Shown piece by piece: positions 22,535 to 32,360 of a stretch of 36,802 nt of DNA. The stretch's first letter is position 1; every line of letters starts with the position of its first letter. Origin of the DNA: Hypsibius dujardini (Eukaryota > Tardigrada > Eutardigrada > Parachela > Hypsibiidae); contig LRSR01003479.1 in NCBI GenBank assembly GCA_001579985.1, positions 1-36,802 of the forward strand, in the 5' to 3' direction. The position numbers and the translations under genes are program-made. Under the pieces are notes generated by a model. It was given only the letters and a program-made list of their open reading frames with translations, made no database searches and was not told where the DNA came from.

Positions 22535-25121
22535 CTATTTTCCCGGGCCAGGCCATTTGTAAGTGCCGGTGTAGACAAAGTTGTTTTCAGCCAACAGCTT
22601 GTCCGCTTCACGCGGACCGCGGCTGCCGAACTCATAATCAATCGGTTTGATTTTTTCGTTCTCGATTTGATGAAGAAGTGGGGTGAATATACGCCAGGTC
22701 TGTTCCAGCTCGTCGTTCCGGACAAAATGGATTTGTCGGCCGCGTAGAATCTCCAGGAACAGTAGCTGGTATGCCTCAGCAAGAACCACGCCCTAGTGTC
22801 AAAACGGCGTGATTGATGTTACATATACACTGTAAGCATATCGTGCAACATACTGAACAGTACCTCGTAACGTTTACTGTAGGTCAAATCAAGCTCGGTT
22901 TCCTCCATGCCAAAGTGACTGTTGGGAGTTTTAGTCATCATTTTCAGGTAGATCGCTTCGTTCGGCTGAAATCGAATGACCAGCTCGTCCCGTTTGGTCG
23001 CATTGCCGGGCATAATATCTCCGTCAGGATTCTTAAACTGGACGCGGATCTCGGCTTTCCTCTCGTTCAAAGCTAGAAAAACGAATATGTTCCATAATTA
23101 GTGTGCAGTAACAATAATAAGGGCAAACTGCTCTCTGTGGTATGGAAAGTAGCTGTCACACCTTTTCCGGCTCGGAGAATCCAAGGTACACCTTCCCATC
23201 TTTCATTGTCAATCTTTAAGACCAACGCGGCAAACGTCGGCGTGACTGAGCCCTTCGGGACTGTTGGATCCTCCAAATAACCCGTCTTTTCGTCCTCATT
23301 TTTCCCGTTCGGATTGCCCAGGTATTGGCCGAGAACGGAGTTCTCGATTGTAGCAGGCGCGATACGACGCAGAACTCGAACCTTGATAAGAAGTATACAG
23401 ACCGTACAGAAGTTGTTGACTTAAGCCCATTCTTCATGACTCAGTAGAATTTAGAACTTAGTACTTCATATACGTTGAGTGTTGTACCTTTTCATCGCGA
23501 ATGTCTTCAGCATCGAGACTAACCTAAAAATGAAATTTCAAATAAGTAATTATTTATAATAACTATTAATGTTATTATCCAGGAGAGGATAATAACTAAC
23601 CGGCTTCTCCATAGCTGCCAAGCAGAAGATCTGCATCAAGTGATTCTGAATGATGTCTCTGGAAAATAAAACCGACACATGAATAATAAATGACACGAAA
23701 AAAACATGCAGTGAGGCATGCGGAAGGACCAATCCATGATGCACACAGACAAAACTGACAACCGGTAGACATTCACATGCCAGAAAGGCAACATTCACGT
23801 CAGAAAAATCAATGTACAAATAAAGAGTCGGTCGAATGGTTAATCAATACGGAGACCAAGAAATGTGTCGAAAGAAAGAAGCCGAAACTAAATTACATAC
23901 CGGATGATGCCATATTCGTCAAAGTAACCACCGCGACCCTGAGTGCCGATGGGCTCCTTAAAAGAGATGAGGACACTGGCGACATGGTGGTTGTTCCAGG
24001 CCGGACCGAAAATCCGATTAGCAAACCTGTACAAAAGAAGCGATTAAACCAGCGACATTCCTTCTCCGAATGAAACCGGCAAATTCTTTGACTGACCGCA
24101 GAGTCAGCAGATTCTGCACTAATTCCTTGCCGAGGTAGTGGTCAATGCGATAAATCTCCTCCTCGCTGAACAGCTTCTTCAGGTGAGACGACAGCTTTCG
24201 CGATGACTCCAGATCGTGTCCGAATGGCTTCTCCAACACGACGCGATTCCAGCCCCTAGAGTGGCGACATAACCGTTCTACATACCAAAGAGGACGTACA
24301 GGAAGACACCGGAATAAATCAATAACTTACCGAGTTCCCCAGCAATTCTCTCGGATATGCTGAGTGGCCGTGTCGAAAACGAATGGCGGAAGCGAGAGGT
24401 AGAACACGCGATGGCCGGCCTTCACTTTGCTCTCTCGCTCGTCCAGCTCGTCGTGGAGTTTCTTGAAGTCCTCCTCTTTGTCGTAGCTCCCCGCAATGTA
24501 GACGTTCTGCTTGATGAAGGCGTCGAATTGCGCTTCCTGCCCTTCGATGATCTGCAATTACCAAAAAAGGCATCATAATCAAGCCAATCAATCAGAATTA
24601 ATAGGGGATATTGTAGGCCATAAATCAATCAATGCATTATCAGCGCTGAAAATAACCAGTAAATAATGAGCCGAATTTACCTTGCAATTGGGCTCGAACA
24701 GCTTCCGCAGATCGGCAATGGAAAGTTTGGATCGAGCATAACCGACAAAGATGGTGTTTGTAGGCAGCAAATTATCGCGGTACAAGGACCTGTACAGAAC
24801 AAAAAGCAAAACAATCAACAAAGCGAAATTACTATCAATCAACTAGTCTGATCAATCAATGAACAGATAAACCAAATGAAAGCGTTTGGGTCAGTCAATC
24901 AAGCAAATGCCGCAAGGGTCAACAAACAACTTTCCCTTCACTTGCCATAAAGTCGGATAAATCTTCTTCTTCGCCAGATCACCACTAGCTCCCAGGATAA
25001 TCAGGGAGTACAGTGAGTCTTTCTCCCATTCGTCTTTGGGGATGCCTTCAAGGAGCTTGTCCTGCTCCGCACCCTTCAGCACATGCGCATCCTTCTCCTC
25101 CTCCGTCGGCAGAGCCGCCAT
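22535..25121 (-). CDS. G6PD: Glucose-6-phosphate 1-dehydrogenase
   Basis: Oxidises glucose-6-phosphate with NADP+ to 6-phosphogluconolactone, the first and rate-setting step of the pentose phosphate pathway and a main NADPH source; cytosolic. Ten exons: 24946-25121, 24681-24789, 24331-24551, 24097-24255, 23901-24026, 23601-23658, 23488-23523, 23162-23381, 22864-23072 and 22535-22792; 523 residues (human 515). Coenzyme motif [10 protein letters not shown] starts at residue 44; the substrate/catalytic block RIDHYLGK is 205-212; [22 protein letters not shown] and [10 protein letters not shown] follow. Intron 1 uses a GC donor (TTATG|GCAAGT), needed to keep frame and the family sequence YPTLW-SLYRDN. 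Exon 7 is only 36 nt. The start context GCCGCCATGG is a strong Kozak match. It lies head to head with TKT. Confidence 0.97.
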
Positions 25122-25275
25122 GGAAATTCAAGTGCAGAAAAGCGATCGGCGCAATTCGGGAGGGCTGAATGTGGCAAATGAAAGGCTTGTCAAGGTCGGT
25201 GGAGCCTGGGGAAAATCCGAAAAAGTCGATAAAATAAAAACCTGATTTCTGCAGCGCAGCGAAAAAGAAGCAGAC

Positions 25276-25285
25276 TGACTTAGCA
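25276..25285 (+). promoter_or_regulatory. ARE/CncC-Maf-like site
   Basis: TGACTTAGCA matches the antioxidant-response core TGACnnnGC and differs at one base from TGACTCAGCA. It lies about 155 bp upstream of the G6PD start codon. A single 10-bp match can occur by chance. Confidence 0.25.
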
Positions 25286-25723
25286 AGTTTGCCTTGTTAG
25301 TTCACTCATTCATCAGCTGTTGCACCCTTTGCTTGTGGGCACTGTTTGATGTCTCATCCCTCAGGGGGCGCTGTAAGCGCAGCGAAAAGTATTGTTTATG
25401 AATGATCATTAATTATTGTTGCGATCACTTTTCACGATCACTTTTTTCTGTATTTTCATCCGACATCTGTGGCAAATTAAATTCTGCGTTATATTTTATA
25501 AAGTCTACATGTAAAACGTAATGCGCGATACAAAAAAACAATAAAACAACAGAAACTTCAGCTAGCATAACACGCGCTGGTGAGCTGTTGATCGAGTGCT
25601 TATAAGGTGGTGATGGTGATGGCGTGTTACTGTAGGCCAGTGATAGACAGGAAATGCCTGTTTTGATAAAAAAAACTTGTTTTGCTACCGAGTTTGATAC
25701 GTCATGTTTTGAACACGTGTCAC

Positions 25724-25729
25724 CAGTAC
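25724..25729 (+). promoter_or_regulatory. E-box CACGTG
   Basis: A single palindromic E-box in the G6PD/TKT spacer. Carbohydrate response elements need two spaced E-boxes; a second copy was not seen next to it. Confidence 0.2.
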
Positions 25730-25750
25730 GACTACTTTAGTAATGATTCT

Positions 25751-25783
25751 TGATCCAAGGGATCATATATGACCGACGGTCAT
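25751..25783. promoter_or_regulatory. Two stacked perfect inverted repeats
   Basis: TGATCC-AAG-GGATCA (25751-25765) is followed three bases later by ATGACCG-A-CGGTCAT (25769-25783). Each is a perfect 15-bp palindrome around a short centre. Such pairs are typical of dimeric transcription-factor sites, but the factor cannot be named. The site is almost midway between the two genes. Confidence 0.4.
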
Positions 25784-26581
25784 CTCCTTCAGACACTATT
25801 GCAGTCTGGCGTTTCGGGTCATTTTAGCGTTTTAAGGAGTTGAGATTACGGTTGCTGTGTTGGCCCAGCTTATTGCCCTCGGTCGATCACTTCGGGTGAG
25901 CAAGGAAAACTGTAATCTTATTTTTATCTAACGAAATTTCCACTCCGTAATGTAAAATGACATCAAATCTTATCGCAATTTTTCACCTTGTAATGGAAAA
26001 GTTTCTGCTGTTGCAAATCAGTAGATTGCAAAAGCGCCGTACGCCCCGGCGCTGAAATATGCAACCGCTTGCACAATAATGTATTTTCATATAAACCGGC
26101 TACTCTTTTGATCGTCACATACAGTAGCCGACACACCTATTTGCAGTTTTTTAATTGTTAGCGACTGTGCCAATTTTCACTTTACACTTTGTGCTGCGTA
26201 GGAAGAAAGAAGGAGCGACCCACAAAGCCGCTCGCTTGTTATAACAAAAAAAACTCGGTAATAATTGCCCAGAGGCGCCACCTATGGCTCGAGATAAACC
26301 AGGCACGCGAAACCGTGGCAGACAGCCTAACTAAGATCAGCTAAATCACGCGTCATCGTGTAGTGCTGTTGTGAGCAGCAGCCTAAAACGGATCAGTGCT
26401 TCGCGAGCTGTTTTGCTGACCGAATTACGCGCTTATATTTCGTACGGCGATGATAGCTGGTTTTCCATCGCTGCCTTCTATTTCTACGCTGCGTTTTCGC
26501 AAAGTTATTCTTCTTTCCGCCGCCTCCGACCAATTTACATCCTTCGATTCGCAGTCGATTTTGGTAGTACTACATTCACCT

Positions 26582-26675
26582 GTAAGTGACCGGAAGTCAC
26601 GCGGGAATTTAATTGACACGAAAGGGAGTAACGGAAAAAGTCACCTAAAAAATTCCCATATTTTTTCTTCTCCAG
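26582..26675 (+). other. Probable 5' UTR intron of TKT
   Basis: Donor ACCT|GTAAGT and acceptor TTTTTTCTTCTCCAG enclose 94 bp and leave a 57-nt leader before the ATG at 26733. Both sites are strong and the length matches neighbouring introns. Confidence 0.6.
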
Positions 26676-26732
26676 GTCTTCGCAGTCGTATTTCCGGCTC
26701 TTCCCTCGTTCCCACACACACGCTAAGTCATC

Positions 26733-29700
26733 ATGTCCAGCGCCAGTGTTTATGATCGCGATCCCAGCGAGGAGGTCCTGACGCAACTCCGCCAGATCGC
26801 CACCAAGCTCCGTGTCGACTCGATCAAGTCGACAAATGCGGCGAAATCTGGGTAAAAATTAAAATGGATTTATCTACCCGTCGCCTTTCCGGGTTGGTGG
26901 GTGATTTTTTCGTTTATTTTGCCCTAGACATCCCACGTCATGTGCTTCCGTAGCGGACATCATGGCGGTCCTCTACTGGCACACCATGAAGCACAACCCC
27001 ATGGATCCCCGCGATCCCAACAATGATCGCTTCATCCTTTCCAAGGTTTGTGCTTTGGGTCGATTGATTGATTGATTGATAAGAAAATGAGAAAATGAGA
27101 AAATGACGTTGTGCTTCTCGTATTGAGTCCATCGATAGATTGATTTATTGGCTCAGTTTTCCATGTGTAGGTTGCGTATCTGCGTCTATCAACTGATTGA
27201 GTGATTAGCTTGTACATTAATAGTTAATTGTCATGGCTAAAGCCCTTGAACTAATCCCAGTTCACGCCGACCGAGCCAAATAGGCTAGTAGGAATAACTC
27301 TTACTCTCACATTATGGTTGGTAGGCATTAAACAGGATCAGTCAAAATTTTAGTCATGTGTGTATTTGATTTATCGGTATCACTGTCGGTTAATCGCTAT
27401 TTGCTGGTTCTGACTTTTGTTACTGTAATTTGTTTTGTTACTTAGGGAGTGGCTGCTTTCTGCCCTAGAATAGTGATAACCTCGAATCTTTATTTTGCCT
27501 ATTTTAGTTGTAGATCCGTGGGAATGTAGAGCAATTTGAAATACTTTTTCTGGTGTCTGTCTAGTAAATCGAATTATTGATTGATTAATTGACTCTTCTC
27601 CGTCTGTCCTTGTCTGCATGGCTCCGACGCGGCATATTTATATATTCACTGTCAGATTGATTATAAATATGAGTGTGATTGTTCTTCTCGGTGTTGGGAA
27701 GCCTGGGTCGTGCTTTTAAGTGCTTCGATTGATGTGATTCCGGTCGACTTCTATTTCCCGGGCATTTCCGGTTATGCTGCTTTTACATCTGTTTCTCTGT
27801 CTGTCCAGGGACATGCCGCACCCATTCTGTACTCTGTTATGGCGGAACTTGGCTTCGTGAAGGAGTCGGAATTGGAGAACCTGCGCAAGATTGACTGCGA
27901 ACTGGAAGGTCACCCGACGCCTGTAAGCTTCCATTTGCCCTCCATTTATGGCTAAAACTGAGTTTCTTTTAATAGTAACATGCCTGTTCCTTCTGTTTTA
28001 TCACAGCGTCTGGCTTTCGTGGACGTGGCGACTGGGTCATTGGGACAGGGCCTGTCGTGCGCCGCCGGAATTGCCTACGGTGGCAAATATTTGGACAAGG
28101 CCAGGTTAGTTTCCCCCTTCTGCCGCATCAGGATCAAATGGACTTTAGAATTGGAGTGATGTGAATCAGATTGGGCTAGTACGATAACCCATTTCCAAGG
28201 ACCCTTAATAGTTGATGAACCGACCGATTTGCTAAATTGATGGAGGCTGATCACGTTTTGTGTTTTTCCGCTTATTTTACAGTTTTCGCACTTTCTGTGT
28301 GATGGGGGACGGTGAGTCTGCGGAGGGAAGCGTCTGGGAGGCTATGCACTTTGCCAGCCACTACAAGCTGAATAACCTGATTGCCTGCATTGACGTCAAC
28401 CGGCTGGGTCAGAGCGAGCCGACTTCCCTGGGCCACGACATGGACACCTACAAGCGCCGGTGTGAAGCTTTCGGGTAATTGATAATAGTGGCTTATCTGT
28501 CTTCCGCACGTCTAGTCACTTCTCTGTCCGGCGTTTTTTTCAAGTTTCTGGAAGGTAGACTGATAAACAAACAGGCAAACAGACAGGCAGGCACGCAGGC
28601 ACGCATGAGGACAAACAGACAGACAGACAGAGGGAAAGATAGACAGGGAAAGTTAAACAGACAGGAAGATAAGCAAACAGACTGAAATATTTGTAGACTG
28701 ACAGGCAGGCAAGTGGGAAACTTGCGTTGTGGGTTTTTTCTTATGTTCGTGAATGCCGGTTTTTTTTAGTTTTTTATCAACCGTTACTCTTGTTCTTTCA
28801 GATGGAAGACACACGTCGTCGACGGACATGACATTAAACAGCTCGTCCAAGTCTTCTACGATGCTCGACGGTCCGAGGACAAGCCGGTGATGATCTTGGC
28901 AAAGACGTTTAAGGGAAAGGGGCTCGTTGGTAAGGACGGACTTCATTCGCATTGAACTATTGGTAGCAACTCTTTAAGTTTGTCGCAAGACATTAGGTTA
29001 AACGTGCGATTCCTTTGATGTTTTCAGGTATCGAGAATGAGGACAACTGGCATGGAAAGGCTCTTGGCGACAAGGCCGACAAGATTATTCAAAACCTGCA
29101 GGAATCCATCAAGGGACTTCCGGCCGTCACGCTCGTGCCGGAACGACCCGCCAAGGCGGAACTCCAAGTGGTGTCCACCACAAAGGTTGTCCTGAGCGAC
29201 AAGCCAGAATACGAAATTGGCAAACAGGTATTTGACTATTTTCCCTTCTGAATAATCATTTTTGCCTTGATGTATTTCGTCTGACTGATCATCTCCCGGG
29301 GTACGCTAGATCGCCACTCGTCAGGCCTACGGCACCGCTCTTGTCAAGCTGGCAACTGTTTACCCCCGCATCATCGCCCTCGACTGCGATGTAAAGAACT
29401 CTACCTATTCCGAAAACCTTAAGAAGGTCTATCCGCAGCGATTCGTCGAGTGCTTCATCGCGGAGCAGAATGCCATCGGTGTAGCGATCGGTAAGAGTGC
29501 CGTCAAGTTTTCAATTGGCTTGGATCTAATGAGATACGTCTACGTCTGCACTTGTTTGATCGTTAGGTCTTGCGACCCGCCATCGTTTCATCCCCTTCAT
29601 GAGCACTTTTGCTTGCTTCATGACGCGCGGCTTTGACCAGCTGCGTATGGGCGCAATTTCCCTGGCAAATGTGAAGTTTGTCGGCTCGCACGCCGGGGTT

Positions 29701-31101
29701 TCCATCGGCGAGGACGGCCCGTCCCAGATGGCACTGGAGGACATCGCCATGTTCCGCTCGCTGCCCGGCTGCACAGTCTTCTACCCGTCCGATGCGGTGT
29801 CCACCGAGCGAGCCTGCGAGTTGGCTGCTAACACGGAGGGCATCTGTTTTATCCGGACCGGTCGACCGGCCAACGCGGTCATCTTCAAGGGCGACGAAGT
29901 CTTCGAAGTCGGAAAGGCCAAAGTAAGAGATCCGCTCTTACCCGCGTAGTTTCTCTGCTTATTCGTTTGCTTCACCGGTTGTTCGTCCGGGAACCTGTCT
30001 CTTGTCTCACAGCTTCTCAGCATCTGGTTGCCTGCATATTTGTCCCTGTCTCTGTACCTGTCTGACTGTCTCTGAACTTCTCTGACTGACCATCTATGTA
30101 CTTTGTTTTCTGCTTTGATGGTGTGCCCTGTCTATGCCTTATTCCTTGCATTTTGGTGTCCGCCTGACGAGCTGTCTGTTTTCTAACCTGTCTATTACTC
30201 CTTCAGCATCCCTAGTTGTCCGCCTACTTTGTTTGTCCCGAAGCTTTGAAAGTTGCCTCCCTACTTGTCTGTACCACCTGCCTTCAGTGTTAACTCTCTG
30301 CCTACTACCTGCTTACTTTTCGGTTTGTCTGTCCATCTGCCTGTGTGACTTTCTTTTCACGGTAACTGCCTTGCTACTGATCTGTCTTCTGACTGATTGA
30401 TGGATTGTCTCTTCCCTTTCCAAAATGCCTTTCTGCCTCTTCTCAGCTGTCTACTCCGTTGCCTGCACTGCATATTTGTCTGTTTATCTGTCTACATACC
30501 GGTGTAACTGTCTCAAACCTTTTATCCGTCTACATGTTTATTATTTACCTTCCTGATTCTTTGTCTGCCTAACAGTTCTATCTGCATGTGATCGCTTGCT
30601 GCAGCTATAATCCTAAAGTTTGATTGCTTACTTTAGGTGATCAAGCAGAGCGAAACTGACGTGGTGACCGTTATCGGTGCCGGGGTGACCCTCCACGAGG
30701 CCATCAAAGCGGCCGAGCAGCTGGCCGGGAAGGGGGTTAACATTCGTGTGCTGGACCCCTTCACCATCAAGCCGATCGACGCGGAAGCCATTGTTAAGCA
30801 TGCCCGCGCCACCAAGGGCCGTGTCATCAGCGTGGAGGACCATTACCCAGAAGGTACGATTATTTGAGAGTCGTTTTAAGTATCTTTAAATGTATGTAAA
30901 TGCTTTTTTTCTGTGGGAATAGGAGGTATTGGTGAAGCGGTCGCTGGGGTCATTGCGCAGTATCCCGACATTGTGCTGAAGCGCCTTCACGTCAACCGGA
31001 TCCCCCACAGCGGACCGCCGAACGTGCTGCTGGACCTGTTCGAGATCAGTGCCAAGGCCATCGTGGCCGCTGTCGAGTCGGAATGGTCGAACAAGGCGTA
31101 A
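26733..31101 (+). CDS. TKT: Transketolase
   Basis: Thiamine-diphosphate enzyme that moves two-carbon ketol units between sugar phosphates in the non-oxidative pentose phosphate pathway; cytosolic homodimer. Eleven exons: 26733-26851, 26928-27045, 27809-27922, 28007-28104, 28283-28474, 28802-28929, 29028-29227, 29310-29490, 29567-29922, 30637-30853 and 30923-31101; 633 residues (human 623). Marks: SGHPTSC (39-45), the cofactor motif starting GDGESAEG (158-165) and closing IDVNR, DRFILSKGHAAP, the catalytic Glu375 in [26 protein letters not shown] and the C-terminal EGGIGEAV. Where vertebrates have LDGDTKNS this protein has LDCDVKNS. Introns 2, 5 and 9 carry tetranucleotide repeats. All phases agree. 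Confidence 0.97.
27046..27808 (+). other. TKT intron 2
   Basis: 763 bp with a TTGA run at 27058-27080 directly after the donor, GAAAATGA triplication (27081-27105) and further single TTGATTGATT motifs near 27570. No nested gene recognised. Confidence 0.6.
28556..28685 (+). repeat. GACA microsatellite in TKT intron 5
   Basis: Irregular CAGACAGACAGG units between exons 28283-28474 and 28802-28929. It is in the GACA sense here, opposite to most other intronic copies in the window. Confidence 0.85.
29923..30636 (+). other. Pyrimidine-rich TKT intron 9
   Basis: The 714-bp intron is a degenerate TCTGTCTGCCT tract for most of its length, similar in texture to the CCT3 intron at 3022-3531. No coding or RNA feature was seen. 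Confidence 0.6.
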
Positions 31102-31442
31102 AGACATCGTGAACTGCACACATGGATTCTTTTTCAGGATGCCTAGCCTCTCTCTGCGCTAGCGTTTTTATCCCGGGTTTTGGTTATTAATGTTATTGAT
31201 TATTTGTCGGAAGAATCGCTCTGCTGGGTGCTTGGCTGGCTCGCTGTTCTACTTTCTCGTTTGCACTTTCATCCGAAATTCGTTCCATTTTTAAATTCAC
31301 TTCTTTCTTTCTCTCGGTGTGCTTTCCAAACCTGAGAGAACTATTTCACACGCGCTTGATGTCAGTGAGGATATCTGTTCCCGTTACGTATACGGTGTAT
31401 GTGGTTTGGTGACTGGTGCGGGGAATGGGCGGAGTTTGAAAA

Positions 31443-31448
31443 ATTAAA
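31443..31448 (+). promoter_or_regulatory. Possible TKT poly(A) signal (ATTAAA)
   Basis: First ATTAAA after the TKT stop, 340 nt downstream. A later AATAAATAAATA at 32140-32151 would give a 3' UTR of about 1 kb. Neither can be preferred firmly. Confidence 0.3.
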
Positions 31449-31625
31449 TTCGTCGCTTGAAAAGGGTGTTTCCGCTCTTCCGAGTGACGCATGGATCATG
31501 TCACATGCTGACCATCTATTGACTTCTCACAAACATACTTGTGTGATCGGCTTGTGGTGTGGTCATTGGTAGAACAGGACGCCAACTTCGCGAAATACCT
31601 TTGTCGTGATCTGTTTTAGAGCGAC

Positions 31626-31708
31626 TTATCTGTCTATCTGTGTTTATCTGTCTGTCTGTCTGTCTGTCTGTCGGTCGGTCGGTCGGTCGGTCTGTCTGTC
31701 TGTCGATA
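31626..31708 (+). repeat. TCTG/TCGG microsatellite
   Basis: Clean TCTG run interrupted in the middle by five TCGG units, then TCTG again. The internal switch suggests a point mutation that spread by slippage. Confidence 0.9.
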
Positions 31709-31804
31709 AATCTGCAACAGCAACGAGTGATAAACTGATACTAGTTCGAATGGCGGCCACTTTCACTTTCAAGTAACCGTTGAAATAGTTTAATATGACT
31801 TACA

Positions 31805-32062
31805 GAAACAGGCAGACATACAGGTAGAGAAGCAGAGACAGACAGACAGATATATAAAGCAAACAAACATACAGACAGGTAGGCAGACAGTCAAACAGAC
31901 AGACAATCAGGCAGGCAGGCAATCAGACAGGCAGTCAGACAGATATACAGACAGACGAACAGAGAGAAAAACAGGCGTGCAGTCTTACAAACACAGACAT
32001 AAAGACAGCTATTTAGCACAGATGTACTGTAGTATTGTAGACGGATAGACAGACAGGCAGAT
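31805..32062 (+). repeat. GACA microsatellite, inverted relative to 31626-31708
   Basis: Imperfect CAGACAGACA units over about 260 bp. It is the reverse complement class of the TCTG tract 100 bp to its left, so the two could pair. Confidence 0.85.
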
Positions 32063-32269
32063 AGGACCTGGCAATCCGTCAACTTAAAAAGCCGTTTAAT
32101 CTTATTCTGCCCGTATTTCATTTTGCACGGGTAATTACCAATAAATAAATAGGTCTATGGCTCACGGATATAAACAGTTTAAAAAAGTTAAATTTGTTGA
32201 AACCGACAGACTATTGAAGGTTGCAACTGATCATCTTTTCTGCTTTTGAAATCAAATCACTGCATCGGA

Positions 32270-32275
32270 TTTAAT
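32270..32275 (-). promoter_or_regulatory. Candidate poly(A) signal (ATTAAA) of the secreted-protein gene
   Basis: TTTAAT on the + strand, 86-91 nt past the TAA at 32361-32363 read on the - strand. Confidence 0.35.
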
Positions 32276-32360
32276 CATCTCGCTGGCAAGTCCTCCCACC
32301 GCTCCATCAAGTGTTCTTCACGGATTCTCGAGACCACGATAACGCTGTCCACTAAGCTGA

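Larger units (their letters stand above)
25122..26732. promoter_or_regulatory. Divergent promoter region shared by G6PD and TKT
   Basis: 1.6 kb between two start codons that point outwards. Noted sites: TGACTTAGCA (25276-25285), an E-box CACGTG (25724-25729), two adjacent perfect inverted repeats (25751-25783) and a probable TKT 5' UTR intron (26582-26675). No reading frame here has a recognisable product. No TATA box could be assigned with confidence. Confidence 0.6.
31102..32360. other. Tail-to-tail spacer, TKT / secreted-protein gene
   Basis: Holds the TKT 3' UTR, a TCTG/TCGG tract (31626-31708) and an opposing GACA tract (31805-32062), then the 3' UTR of the - strand gene. No exon was recognised. 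Confidence 0.55.

Noticed and set aside
24891-25121. G6PD exon 1 reading through to LFVDPCG
   Set aside because: The read-through adds residues absent from the family and runs to a stop; the GC donor at 24945 restores the conserved sequence.
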